Source: Bacteroidota bacterium
GTDB taxonomy: Bacteria > Bacteroidota > Bacteroidia > 2-12-FULL-35-15
Direction: 5' to 3'
NCBI GenBank assembly: GCA_947469885.1
Contig: CANIQT010000020.1
Span: 1-64,000, forward strand
DNA: 64,000 nucleotides
Shown: in pieces, positions 18,144 through 26,461 of the stretch
Layout: every line of letters starts with the position of its first letter
Position numbering within the stretch: the stretch's first letter is position 1
Position numbers and translations under genes: made by a program
The notes under the pieces: generated by a model
The model's input: only the letters and a program-made list of their open reading frames with translations
Databases searched by the model: none
What the model was told of the DNA's origin: nothing

Positions 18144-19526
18144 TTACCTCACTAATTCTTTCTTCAAAACTGTCACTGTCATGCACCCATCAGCATCCAG
18201 TGCATCCAGGGTAACTTCCTTCAATTGATTTATTAATTCAGGAGTATAGGGAGTTTTTACTTTAATATAATTATCGGTAAAACCGTGCATAAAACCTTCT
18301 TTATGATCTGCTTCAAACAGCACAGTGCGGGTTTCGCCTAAATGCTCTTCATAAAAACTACGCAATTTTTTTGCAGAAAGTATCCGCAACATTTTATTTC
18401 TTTTTTTGCGAACAGCAACAGGAACAACATTTTTCAGAAGTTTAGCATCAGTATTATCACGTTCCGAATAAGTGAATACATGTAAATAAGAAATGTTTAA
18501 TTCATTCAAAAAATTATAAGTTTCCAAAAAGTCTTCATCCGTTTCGCCCGGAAAGCCAACTATTACATCCACCCCGATGCAACAATGAGGCATCAATGAT
18601 TTAATAGTAACCACTCTTTCAGAATACAATTCCCTCAAATACCTTCTGCGCATTGCTTTCAAAATTTTATTACTGCCCGATTGCAACGGAATATGAAAAT
18701 GAGGCACAAACCTTTTTGATTTCGAAACAAATTCTATTGTTTCATCTTTCAATAAATTAGGCTCTATAGAGGATATTCGGAATCGTTCAATGCCTTCCAC
18801 TTTATCAAGTTCTTTTACTAAATCGAAGAAAGAAGATTCAGGATTTAGGATTTTGGAATTTGGATTGTCTTCCGTTTCTTGAAAATCTTCTCTTGACTCT
18901 TGGTTCTTACCTCTTGATTCTCCCTTAAAATCCCCCAAATTCACTCCCGTCAACACTATTTCTTTTACATCTTCTTTGGCTATTTTATTTGCATTTACAA
19001 TAACATTTGCGATACTATCGCTTCGGCTGTTACCTCTTGCAAGTGGTATGGTGCAGAACGAACAATTATAATCACATCCATCTTGAACCTTAAGGAACAC
19101 GCGGGTTCTGTCGCCAAACGAATAAGCATCAACAAAAAAATTGGCTTCTTCTATTTCACAACTATATACTTCCGCTTTCGATTTCTTGGTTAAATCGTTC
19201 AGATAATTAAGTAGTTTGAATTTCTCCGAAGCACCCAGCACCAAATCAACTCCTTCTATGTTAGCAATCTCTTCGGGTTTTAGTTGAGCATAACAACCTA
19301 CTACAATTATATATGCATCGGGTGAAATACTCAAAGCCGATTTTACAATCTGCTTACATTCCTTGTCAGCATTGGCAGTTACCGAACAAGTGTTGATTAC
19401 ATAAATATCAGACAGCAATTTAAAATCAACTTTCTGATACCCTTGCTCTTCAAACAAACGCGCAATGGTGCTCGTTTCGGAAAAGTTAAGTTTACAACCT
19501 AATGTATGAAATGCTACTTTTTTCAT
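18144..19526 (-). CDS. mtaB: MtaB, tRNA threonylcarbamoyladenosine-37 methylthiotransferase
   Basis: 460 residues from ATG 19526; the longer reading to 19646 adds 40 residues unlike the family, which begins MKKVAFHTLGCKLN. Cysteines of the N-terminal cluster are C11, C47 and C78. The radical-SAM cluster is C151-DYN-C155-SF-C158. The end contains the TRAM domain that binds tRNA (about 395-460). The enzyme converts t6A37 to ms2t6A37 in tRNAs reading ANN codons. Odd: residues about 196-229 (KGESRGKNQESRE... NPES) form a low-complexity insertion between GDF and FFDL, made of a simple DNA repeat also seen between genes. Confidence 0.95.
   Translation of the reverse strand: MKKVAFHTLGCKLNFSETSTIARLFEEQGYQKVDFKLLSDIYVINTCSVTANADKECKQIVKSALSISPDAYIIVVGCYAQLKPEEIANIEGVDLVLGASEKFKLLNYLNDLTKKSKAEVYSCEIEEANFFVDAYSFGDRTRVFLKVQDGCDYNCSFCTIPLARGNSRSDSIANVIVNANKIAKEDVKEIVLTGVNLGDFKGESRGKNQESREDFQETEDNPNSKILNPESSFFDLVKELDKVEGIERFRISSIEPNLLKDETIEFVSKSKRFVPHFHIPLQSGSNKILKAMRRRYLRELYSERVVTIKSLMPHCCIGVDVIVGFPGETDEDFLETYNFLNELNISYLHVFTYSERDNTDAKLLKNVVPVAVRKKRNKMLRILSAKKLRSFYEEHLGETRTVLFEADHKEGFMHGFTDNYIKVKTPYTPELINQLKEVTLDALDADGCMTVTVLKKELVR
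18838..18945 (-). repeat. Low-complexity simple-repeat insertion inside mtaB
   Basis: The plus strand carries repeated CTCTTGACTCTTGGTTCTTACCTCTTGATTCT-like and GGATTTAGGATTTTGGAATTTGG-like runs (broken here: CTTGACTCTTGG, CTTACCTCTTGATTC; GGATTTAGGATTTTGG). The same style of repeat (CTTGATTCTTGACTCTTG) lies between genes at 35389-35406. Here it is read in frame without a stop. Confidence 0.75.
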
Positions 19527-19820
19527 TTTGGGACTGCGAAAGTACAAAAAAAAATCGCAGTGGTTTCTACACTGGTTTTTACAACTTAGCTTTATTTCTA
19601 CCACATAGAATCGTATGCATATTGGGTCAAATAGAAAAATAAACAACTATTCATTTTTTAATGAGATTCAGAACTAAGCGAAGAATCTCTATCTGACTAT
19701 GCGCTAAAAGGGGCTGTAACATAGTTTACAAGGATATAATAGGATAAAAAACGATAAACAACTCGAATGTTTGCCCCAATGACCTGTCGGACGGATGAAA
19801 TAGCATATTTTTAATAAAAC
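19527..19820. other. Intergenic stretch upstream of mtaB
   Basis: About 290 bp with no credible gene. A near-consensus -7 box for mtaB (TACTTTCG on the minus strand, ~19538-19545) is present. GGGGCTGTAACAT (about 19707) and ATGTTTGCCCC (about 19768) could pair, but nothing more supports an RNA gene. Confidence 0.5.
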
Positions 19821-19856
19821 AAAAGCCCGAAGTCATTATCTACTTCGGGCTTTTTG
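19821..19856. terminator. Strong terminator-like hairpin next to a 22-bp repeat array
   Basis: AAAAGCCCGAAGT and ACTTCGGGCTTTTT form a 13-bp stem with an 8-nt loop, flanked by A and T runs on both sides. It lies 24 bp before the tandem array at 19881. Confidence 0.8.
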
Positions 19857-19880
19857 TTTTTATAATTTAAGTTATCTCAG

Positions 19881-20065
19881 GTCGAGCCTCAAGTTTTGTC
19901 AAGTCGAGCCTCAAGTTGTGTCAAGTCGAGTCTCAAGTTGTGTCAAGTCAAGCCTCAAGTTCTGTCAAGTCGAGCCTCAAGTTGTGTCAAGTCGAGTCTC
20001 AAGTTGTGTCAAGTCGAGCCTCAAGTTGTGTCAAGTCGAGCCTCAAGTTGTGTCAAGTCGAGCCT
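19881..20065. repeat. 22-bp tandem repeat array, 8.4 units
   Basis: Eight full units of GTCGAGCCTCAAGTTGTGTCAA-like sequence (22 bp; core GTCGAGCCTCAAGTTGTG) from 19881 to 20056, plus 9 bp of a ninth. Differences between units are single bases (C/T in the middle of GAGCCTC, G/A at position 4, GTG/TTG/CTG near the end). The 22-bp period shifts the reading frame at every unit, so the 74-codon ORF over it is very unlikely to be a gene. There are no spacers, so it is not a CRISPR array. Confidence 0.95.
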
Positions 20066-20130
20066 GACATTACTTCACCATAGGAGCCTAACAAGGAAGA
20101 AACAAAAGGATGATTTTTGAAATTTAAAGG

Positions 20131-20152
20131 CTAAAAGCCACTTAATTGGCTT
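20131..20152 (-). terminator. Possible weak terminator of the DUF4197 genes
   Basis: On the minus strand AAAGCCA and TGGCTTTT pair around a short loop, ~50 bp beyond the stop at 20200. The T run is short, so this is tentative. Confidence 0.4.
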
Positions 20153-20199
20153 TGGTTTTCTATTTTTGTTACCTAAAACACGGAAAAGTCAACAAAAAA

Positions 20200-20955
20200 C
20201 TAATTGGTAACACTGCCAAATACTCTCTTTAATATATCAGTAACTCTGGCAACAGGGTCTTTGCGAATTTTCAATTCTTCATCTTCAATCAATTTGAATA
20301 AACCAATCATTGCTTTGTCGGTAACATAGGCTTCCAAATCAGGATTCATTTGCTGAACCAATGGAACTCTGTTGTAAGCCGTAATAATTGGATTCCAATA
20401 TCTGGTTATTTGCACTTTGGTTAGGGCATCTTGTACCACCGGTCTGAACTTTTCTTTTAACTGAACCGATGTTTTATCTTTCAGAAACTGGGTAGCTGCA
20501 TTGTCGGTACCTTTAAGTATTGCAAAACCATCGCTGATGGTCATTCCTTTTATAGCATCAATAAAAACAGGAGCTGCACCTTTTGCTGCTTCTTCGGCTG
20601 CGCGATTCAGGTTCATTTCAAAAGCATCCACTTTTGTTCCCAATCCAAAATTTACTGCCCATTCTTTAACCTTTTGTGCTTCGGAAGGGAAAGGAATAAA
20701 GATAGCCGGATTTTTATAAAAACCATCCAACTTGGAAGCTAGTCCACTCGAATTGTTGGTACCCACTGTTAATGCTTCGCGCAAACCATTAATTACTTCT
20801 TCATTGGTTAATGGAGTAGTGGTTTGCCCGGTTGTTTTCATTGCATCGGCTGCTGCTTTTACTGCGGCATCAGCTGTTTGCTGCAATTGCTGTGTAGTGC
20901 AACTATTAAATGCAAAAGCAATTACTGATAAAATGGGTATCATACTCTTTCTCAT
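20200..20955 (-). CDS. DUF4197 lipoprotein
   Basis: 251 residues. The N-terminus MRKSMIPILSVIAFAFNSC ends in a lipobox-like FNSC, so this copy is probably lipid-anchored. From LTNEEVINGLREAL the sequence is the DUF4197 domain (GTNNSSGLASKLDG, NPAIFIPFP, LNRAAEEAAKGAAPVF, TDILKRVFG), filling the remaining ~200 residues. Function is unknown. It is a tandem paralogue of the next gene upstream, identical over long stretches of the domain but with a different N-terminus. The 52-bp gap suggests cotranscription. Confidence 0.9.
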   Translation of the reverse strand: MRKSMIPILSVIAFAFNSCTTQQLQQTADAAVKAAADAMKTTGQTTTPLTNEEVINGLREALTVGTNNSSGLASKLDGFYKNPAIFIPFPSEAQKVKEWAVNFGLGTKVDAFEMNLNRAAEEAAKGAAPVFIDAIKGMTISDGFAILKGTDNAATQFLKDKTSVQLKEKFRPVVQDALTKVQITRYWNPIITAYNRVPLVQQMNPDLEAYVTDKAMIGLFKLIEDEELKIRKDPVARVTDILKRVFGSVTN

Positions 20956-21007
20956 AAGCTATCTGTTTTTTATTTAAATCTATTTATTATAATTCAACTT
21001 CTATTTT

Positions 21008-21763
21008 TTATTTGGTCAAACTGCCAAACACTTTCTTTAGTATATCGGTAACTCTGGCAACAGGGTCTTTGCGGATTTTTAATTCTTCATCAGCAATTAA
21101 TTTAAACAATCCCTGCATGGCTCTTTCGGTTACATAAGCAGTTAAATCGGGATTTTGTTTTTCTATAAAAGGAATTTTATTGTAAGAAGTAATAATAGGA
21201 TTCCAATATTTGGTGAGTTCCACTCTATCTATTGCTGCCTGCACAATGGGGGTAAATTTTTCTTTTAACTGAGCAGTTGTTTTGTCTTTCAGATATTGTG
21301 TTGCTGCATTATCTGCTCCTTTCAATATTGCAAAACCATCGCCAATGCTCATTCCTTTAATTGCATTTATAAAAACAGGAGCAGCATCTTTGGCTGCTTC
21401 TTCGGCAGCACGGTTCAGGGTCATCACAAATTTATCAGTCTGTTCCTGCATACCCATTGCATCTGCTTTTTCTTTTACTTTTTGTGCTTCGGGTGGAAAG
21501 GGAATAAATATAGCAGGGTTTTTATAATACCCATCCAGCTTGGATGCAAGTCCGCTTGAATTGTTAGTACCTACCGACAGTGCATCTCTCAACCCACTTA
21601 TTACTTCTTCGTTACTCAATTGAGTAGAGCCTCCCGTTGAAGAAGTTGTTTTAAGCACATCGCTTGATGCTTTTTCCGCATCTTTTATAAGGTTACCCAG
21701 CTGGCCGAAACTGATGTTCATTGCAAGAGTGGCAATAGCTATTGTTGTGATAATTTTTTTCAT
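21008..21763 (-). CDS. DUF4197 exported protein
   Basis: 251 residues with signal peptide MKKIITTIAIATLAMNISFG, without a lipobox cysteine. The DUF4197 domain (LSNEEVISGLRDAL ... TDILKKVFGS) matches that of the neighbour, so the pair arose by tandem duplication. One copy is predicted to be periplasmic or released and the other membrane-anchored. No enzymatic motif is visible. Confidence 0.9.
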   Translation of the reverse strand: MKKIITTIAIATLAMNISFGQLGNLIKDAEKASSDVLKTTSSTGGSTQLSNEEVISGLRDALSVGTNNSSGLASKLDGYYKNPAIFIPFPPEAQKVKEKADAMGMQEQTDKFVMTLNRAAEEAAKDAAPVFINAIKGMSIGDGFAILKGADNAATQYLKDKTTAQLKEKFTPIVQAAIDRVELTKYWNPIITSYNKIPFIEKQNPDLTAYVTERAMQGLFKLIADEELKIRKDPVARVTDILKKVFGSLTK

Positions 21764-21830
21764 TTCTTATTTAAGTTTAGAATTTATCATTCGACAAGCT
21801 AAGGATGAAAGTAATTACTTAGAATGTGTT

Positions 21831-22442
21831 CTACTTAATTTCAAAGTTTAATAATTTTTCGTTTTCAATGTATGCTTCCAATCGGTCGCCAATGGCAACA
21901 GCGCCAACCCCTTCGGGAGTTCCGGTAAAAATTAAATCACCGGTTTTGAGGGTAAAGAATTTTGAAATATATGAAATCACAGTATCAAACGAAAAAAGTA
22001 GATCGTTGGTATTGCCTTGCTGCACTATGTTTCCGTTTAAGGTTAAATGAAAAGCAATGTTATTCATTTCTTTTAATTTGTTTTTGTTTATAAACTGTCC
22101 GATAGGAGCGGAGCCATCAAATGCTTTTGCTTTTTCCCAGGGCAATCCTTTTTCTTTACATTTTGCTTGTATATCGCGAGCGGTAAAATCAATTCCTATG
22201 CCAATCTCATCGCAATACTTATGAGCAAATTCAACAGCAATATTTTTTCCTGGTTTATTTATTTTCAAAACCAGTTCCACTTCGTGATGAATTTCTTTCG
22301 AAAAATCGGGATAATAAAACGGCTGATTATCTTTGATTAATGCCGTGTCGGGTTTCAGAAAAAAAACAGGCTCTGTGGGAACTGCTGCATTCATTTCTTT
22401 GGCATGCTCAGCATAATTGCGACCTATACAAATTATCTTCAT
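21831..22442 (-). CDS. Fumarylacetoacetate hydrolase-family protein
   Basis: 203 residues, a compact single-domain FAH protein beginning MKIICIGRNYAEH. Family motifs are FFLKPDTAL, the metal-binding HHEVELVL, GIGIDFTARD, KAFDGSAPIG and FTGTPEGVG. The family hydrolyses or decarboxylates acylpyruvates and related beta-diketo acids with Mg2+; oxaloacetate decarboxylase or acylpyruvase activity is the usual prediction for this length. The exact substrate is unknown. Confidence 0.92.
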   Translation of the reverse strand: MKIICIGRNYAEHAKEMNAAVPTEPVFFLKPDTALIKDNQPFYYPDFSKEIHHEVELVLKINKPGKNIAVEFAHKYCDEIGIGIDFTARDIQAKCKEKGLPWEKAKAFDGSAPIGQFINKNKLKEMNNIAFHLTLNGNIVQQGNTNDLLFSFDTVISYISKFFTLKTGDLIFTGTPEGVGAVAIGDRLEAYIENEKLLNFEIK

Positions 22443-22451
22443 GTGTATTTA

Positions 22452-22505
22452 ATTTCAACGAATAACGAATTTATGTTTTCTGATACCAATGACTAATGAC
22501 CAAAG
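22452..22505. repeat. Simple intergenic repeat (ACGAATAACGAA / ATGACTAATGACC)
   Basis: AACGAATAACGAATT followed by AATGACTAATGACCAAA, two of the short AT-rich simple-repeat types that recur between genes and inside some genes of this window. Confidence 0.6.
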
Positions 22506-22507
22506 AA

Positions 22508-23311
22508 TTATTTCATTCTGTCTTTAATTTCTTTCAACACTTTTTTGGTGTAAAGCGGAAAGTCGCCTTTCATCATCCAGTCGAAATAAGATGGCTCGTC
22601 CCGAAGTACCTGTTCCACCGGCTTTCCGGTATGTTTGCCAAAACTAAAAACCTCTATGCCTTTATCGTTAAACCCAATTCTCCCTGCCAAATCTGCATTG
22701 TTGTTTATGTTTGTAAAATCGTGAATTGCCTGCATGTCATTTTTTACAGGGAAACTTTTATTTCCTTTTTTGTCTTCAAATTCTTTTCCGTCATAACGTT
22801 CAAGTTGAGAAAGAAAAACTTCGAAAGTAGCTTCTATATCGGCTTCGGCACTGTGTGCATTCCTGATTTCTTTTCCACAATAAAATTTATACGCTGCGCT
22901 TAATGTGCGTTGTTCCATTTTATGAAAAATATTTTGAACATCTATCAGCTTTCTGTTTTTGAATTCAAACGGCACATCTGCCCGCATAAATTCTTCGACC
23001 AAAATAGGAACATCAAACTTGTTGGAATTGTATCCACCCAAATCGCAATCGTCTAAAAATGTTGCTAAACTTTTTGCAATCGCTTTAAAGGTCGGCTCGT
23101 TTGCCACATCTTTATCATAAATTCCGTGTATCTCCGAAGCCTGTTTCGGAATGGGTATGGTAGGATTGATGCGTTTGGTTTTTATTTCTTTGGTGCCATC
23201 AACATGTATTTTAAGAATTGAAATTTCTACTATTCTGTCGGACGCCACATTTACCCCTGTTGTTTCCAAATCGAAAAAAGCAATGGGGCGAGTTAAGTTA
23301 AGTTGAATCAT
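22508..23311 (-). CDS. DEDDh 3'-5' exonuclease with C-terminal DUF3820-like domain
   Basis: 267 residues. ExoI FFDLETTG (D14, E16), ExoII GGYNSNKFD and ExoIII AHSAEADIEA define a DnaQ-like DEDDh nuclease over residues 8-180. A short C-terminal domain, FSFGKHTGKPVEQV...YFDWMMKGDFP, matches the DUF3820 pattern often fused to or beside exonucleases. Probably acts in DNA repair or RNA turnover rather than as polymerase epsilon itself. Start ATG overlaps the TGA of the upstream PD40 gene by 4 bp (ATGA), so translation is coupled. Confidence 0.9.
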   Translation of the reverse strand: MIQLNLTRPIAFFDLETTGVNVASDRIVEISILKIHVDGTKEIKTKRINPTIPIPKQASEIHGIYDKDVANEPTFKAIAKSLATFLDDCDLGGYNSNKFDVPILVEEFMRADVPFEFKNRKLIDVQNIFHKMEQRTLSAAYKFYCGKEIRNAHSAEADIEATFEVFLSQLERYDGKEFEDKKGNKSFPVKNDMQAIHDFTNINNNADLAGRIGFNDKGIEVFSFGKHTGKPVEQVLRDEPSYFDWMMKGDFPLYTKKVLKEIKDRMK

Positions 23312-24882
23312 TTTTTGAGCGTATATTTTTTAATTACATCTTCTTCGTCCTCTTTCTTTTCGGACACAATAAAATATTTGCCATATTTTTTATACCCTGC
23401 AGAAGTAATGGTGATGTAATATTTTCCTGGAGTGAGAATAGAAATAAACTTTCCGGTACTGTGATTGGGAATATAAGTAGTAGGCACAGCAGTGGTAGAA
23501 TCAATGCCTTTACTCACTATTTCCACTGTGGCATCAAAGGTTTTGGCACTGTCGGAGGTGCGAAGAAAATTTTGAAGCACCAAAGCACTATCGTTATGAA
23601 ACGTAATTTTATATATATCCAAATCCCCATTTCCTCCTTCGGGGCGAAGAGCGGAAATGTAAGCCACCTGATTATTTTTTGTAAACGAAATGCTGCGCTC
23701 TTCACCCACCGAATTTACAGGATAGCCAAGGTTTACGGGCTCGCTCCAGGTGTTTTCTTCCGGATCCCAGGTGGTTTGAAACAAATCAAAATCGCCCATG
23801 CCATCATGTCCCTGCGAAGAAAAATAAAGTGTTCGTCCATCTGGTGCTATTTCCGGAAAATCTTCTTTGTACGGTGTATTGATGGTTTTGCCAAGGTTTT
23901 GCGCCTTTGCCCATTGTCCGTTTGGTAATTTGCGAGCCATATAAATATCCGTTTCGCCCAATCCTCCTTCGCGTTTGCTTGCAAAAAATATAGTATTGCC
24001 ATAAGGCGAAACGCTACCCGAGGTTTCGAAATCGGAATTAACATTCGGACTCAGTTTCACCATTTTTTTAAACATTTTGTCTTTTTCTTTTGCTTCATAA
24101 ATATTTCCCAAACTGTCAATCCGGTCAACATAAACAATCATGGAAGTACCATCTGGCGAAAGGCTAACTGCCTGCTCATCGTATCTCGTATTTATTGGTC
24201 CGCCAAGGTTTACAGGCTTTTGCCATTTACCATCCAGTTTTTTCGAAATCCAGATATCTGACGAAAAATAACCATCCACTTCCACCTTACCACCCAAATT
24301 ATCTTTTCTACGCGAAGTAAAAACCAACACATTTTCGTTTTCTGAAACAAAAGGATAGTAGTCAGGAAATTCAGAATTAATATCTTTTCCAAGGTTTTCG
24401 AAATCCACCTTTTTAGGATGTTTCATAAATTCTCTTGCATTTTCGCAACTCTCAATCTGGTGCATACCTTTCTCTTTATCCTTGCCCATCACGTTTTTCA
24501 CATACTCATTGTAGGCAGCAATGGCTTCATCAAATTTTCCGGCATACTGATACGCTAACCCCAAATTATATAAAATGTTTTTATCTATTTTGTTTAATTC
24601 AGAAGCTTTTTTGAGATGAGGAATAGCAAGTGTTTTGTTGATATTAGTATTCAAATAACACATGCCCAATTTATAACTATAATCCGCATTGTTGGGGTCT
24701 TGCTTCAGCAGGTTTTTATACACCGGCATTGCCCACAAAAAATTATTGTGCCCGAAATGTTCCTTTGCCTCCGCAGGGTCAATGTATTTATCCTTGCCAC
24801 CTCCTGGCTGGCTGCTTAACTGAGCATGCAGGGCAATCACCTGCATAAAAACAAACAAAATGAGTAACGATAATTTCTTCAT
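23308..24882 (-). CDS. Exported TPR and PD40 (WD40-like) beta-propeller protein
   Basis: 524 residues from ATG 24882; the longer reading (24933) would precede a normal signal peptide, MKKLSLLILFVFMQVIALHA. TPR units occupy ~45-140 (ADYSYKLGMCYLN, ILYNLGLAYQYAGKFDEAI). PD40 strands follow to ~430, with repeats of LSPDG/VSPYG, ASKREGGLGETDIY, FSSQGHDGMGDFDLF and LRPEGGNGDLDIY. A short Ig-like end follows. The layout matches the N-terminal part of the TPR-PD40-OmpA proteins of Bacteroidota (such as PorE of the T9SS), but no OmpA peptidoglycan-binding domain is present. Role in the envelope is an inference. Confidence 0.88.
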   Translation of the reverse strand: MKKLSLLILFVFMQVIALHAQLSSQPGGGKDKYIDPAEAKEHFGHNNFLWAMPVYKNLLKQDPNNADYSYKLGMCYLNTNINKTLAIPHLKKASELNKIDKNILYNLGLAYQYAGKFDEAIAAYNEYVKNVMGKDKEKGMHQIESCENAREFMKHPKKVDFENLGKDINSEFPDYYPFVSENENVLVFTSRRKDNLGGKVEVDGYFSSDIWISKKLDGKWQKPVNLGGPINTRYDEQAVSLSPDGTSMIVYVDRIDSLGNIYEAKEKDKMFKKMVKLSPNVNSDFETSGSVSPYGNTIFFASKREGGLGETDIYMARKLPNGQWAKAQNLGKTINTPYKEDFPEIAPDGRTLYFSSQGHDGMGDFDLFQTTWDPEENTWSEPVNLGYPVNSVGEERSISFTKNNQVAYISALRPEGGNGDLDIYKITFHNDSALVLQNFLRTSDSAKTFDATVEIVSKGIDSTTAVPTTYIPNHSTGKFISILTPGKYYITITSAGYKKYGKYFIVSEKKEDEEDVIKKYTLKK

Positions 24883-25045
24883 ATAAACAGATTCAACTAG
24901 TTTATTTTTAAAAATAAGTTCACCAAAGTACAAATTATTATTATTGAACTGATGTTTTAGTTATTTTTATGAAGAGTGGCTAATGGAAACGGAAGGATGA
25001 ATTACCCTAAATTTTACTTCCTTTCCTTCAATTCATACCAGCTTT
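24883..25045. other. Intergenic region left of the degenerate repeat array
   Basis: AT-rich spacer between divergent genes. It holds a near-consensus promoter-like TACTTTGG on the minus strand (~24924). The perfect-arm palindrome CTTTTATTCAATAAAAG occurs at 25042-25058 and again near 25127. Confidence 0.4.
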
Positions 25046-25230
25046 TATTCAATAAAAGGAGGCGATTTTCGTAAAGTTACCCCCTTGTTTCCAATACTTA
25101 CTACTTTTTATTCAAAACTTGCTTCCTTTTATTCAATAAAAGGAGGTGGTTTTATGAAAACTACTACCGACTTTCACAAAACTACTTTGGTGGTTTTGGG
25201 TGTTTTGCCACTAAAACCACTATCTTTACT
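25002..25230. repeat. Degenerate ~22-bp tandem pattern upstream of a T9SS gene
   Basis: Cut into 22-mers from 25046 the sequence shows a weak repeated pattern (for example TACTACTTTTTATTCAAAAC, GCTTCCTTTTATTCAATAAA, TACCGACTTTCACAAAACTA). The block CTTTTATTCAATAAAAGGAGG occurs twice, 86 bp apart. It runs up to the start codon at 25233. This is much more diverged than the four clear arrays, so periodicity needs a calculation. Confidence 0.4.
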
Positions 25231-25232
25231 GC

Positions 25233-26261
25233 ATGAAAAAACAACTACTCCTTATTATATGTATATTTCTGCTTAGTAAACTATCAGGGCAAATACTTTG
25301 TATTCAATGTTATCAGCAAAACGATTCGGTGTATGCCGGGGGAGTTAATTTGATACAGAATGGGGGATTTGAGAATACGAATTGTGTTCTAGGCAATGTT
25401 CATTCATTTTGCCCAAATTCAACCAATTATGACTGCAATATTGCCAATTGGCTATGCACTGGAGGTGGAAGTTTTACATATGCACAAATTTTCGATAATA
25501 CTGTTTCATTGATTCCTGAAGGTTTAAAAGCGGCTTATTTTGGTAATTTTTATTGCAAAGCTTGTTCACAAATAGCTAATGATACTTCTTGTGTCAATAA
25601 CGTTCTGTGTTCGATTGATGGGATACCTGCTGGGTTTCCAACCAATGATTCTTTACATGGAGGAAGTTTAGGAATTAGTTTAGAACAAACTATTTCTGGT
25701 ATAATAAGTGGTGCTACCTATATTTTGGAGTTTTGGGCTGGGGGCGAAGGTGCACAAAGTAGAAAAGGGTTATTTGCAGTAGATGTTGGTTTTGGAAATA
25801 CATTTTTAAGAAACAAACCCACCTTTAATGTTACTGGCGTTGGCACAAGGTATTTAATTGCATTTCAAACTACATCCTCTATTCAAACAATTAAGTTTAC
25901 CAATTGGGGACATATTTTTCAAACCTGTACTGAATTAGTTTTGGACGATATAAAATTATATCAATGGAATGGACCTACATCGCCTTGCAATTTTAATTTA
26001 GGAATAAACGAATTAACAGAAAATACCATCACTCTTTACCCAAATCCTGCAACTGATAAATTAACGATAGAAAATAGTTCACTTGTCATTGGTCATTTGT
26101 CATTAGTGAAGATAGTAAATGTGTTGGGAGAAGTTGTTTTTCAATCCGAAATCCATCATCCGAAATCCGAAATTGACATAAAGAATTATGAGCAGGGAGT
26201 TTATTTTGTGGAGATAAAAAGTGGGGAAGAGGTGATGAGGAAACGTTTTGTGAAACAATAA
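25233..26261 (+). CDS. Secreted T9SS type A protein, paralogue of the 43.6 kb gene
   Basis: 342 residues with signal peptide MKKQLLLIICIFLLSKLSG. The mature part (ILCIQCYQQNDS, NLIQNGGFEN, NWLCTGGG, LGISLEQTISG, YILEFWAGGE, VDVGFGN, IKFTNWGHI, ELVLDDIKLY) resembles a carbohydrate-binding or DUF642-like beta-sandwich and matches the protein at 43596-44654 domain for domain. The last ~80 residues form the type A sorting domain (LYPNPATD, VNVLGE, GVYFVEI). Within that domain, SSLVIGHLSLVK and QSEIHHPKSEID are encoded by simple DNA repeats that also lie between genes elsewhere in the window. Confidence 0.88.
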   Translation: MKKQLLLIICIFLLSKLSGQILCIQCYQQNDSVYAGGVNLIQNGGFENTNCVLGNVHSFCPNSTNYDCNIANWLCTGGGSFTYAQIFDNTVSLIPEGLKAAYFGNFYCKACSQIANDTSCVNNVLCSIDGIPAGFPTNDSLHGGSLGISLEQTISGIISGATYILEFWAGGEGAQSRKGLFAVDVGFGNTFLRNKPTFNVTGVGTRYLIAFQTTSSIQTIKFTNWGHIFQTCTELVLDDIKLYQWNGPTSPCNFNLGINELTENTITLYPNPATDKLTIENSSLVIGHLSLVKIVNVLGEVVFQSEIHHPKSEIDIKNYEQGVYFVEIKSGEEVMRKRFVKQ

Positions 26262-26269
26262 TTCCATTT

Positions 26270-26372
26270 AACCACAAAGTTCACAAAGTTTTTACACTAA
26301 GTTCTCAGAGAAAATAATATACTGTTTTGTGAACTCTGTGTATTTTTTCTCCGTGATCTTTGTGGTTAATTT
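26270..26372. repeat. Long imperfect palindrome downstream of the T9SS gene
   Basis: TTAACCACAAAGTTCACAAAG at the left and its approximate complement CTTTGTGGTTAA at the right, with CTCAGAGAAAA against TTTTTTCTCCGTG between them. It would fold into a ~45-bp interrupted hairpin. Palindromes starting with AACCACAAAG are common between genes in many bacteria; the function here may be termination. Confidence 0.75.
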
Positions 26373-26424
26373 CTTCTCCAACTTGAAAATTTATTTCTAA
26401 AAACCTCATTTAACTAAAAATTAG

Positions 26425-26432
26425 TAGATTTG
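26425..26432 (+). promoter_or_regulatory. -7 box (TAGATTTG) of the aldolase gene
   Basis: TAGATTTG, 30 bp before the ATG at 26462, matches TAnnTTTG. No clear -33 element. Confidence 0.6.
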
Positions 26433-26461
26433 CCGTCCCAAATAAAAAAACGAACTAAAAA

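Noticed and set aside
19881-20065. 22-bp repeats as a CRISPR array
   Set aside because: Units are directly adjacent with no spacers, and there are no cas genes in the window.
19896-20120. 74-codon ORF over the 22-bp array as a gene
   Set aside because: The period shifts the frame each unit, and there is no start context or homologous structure.
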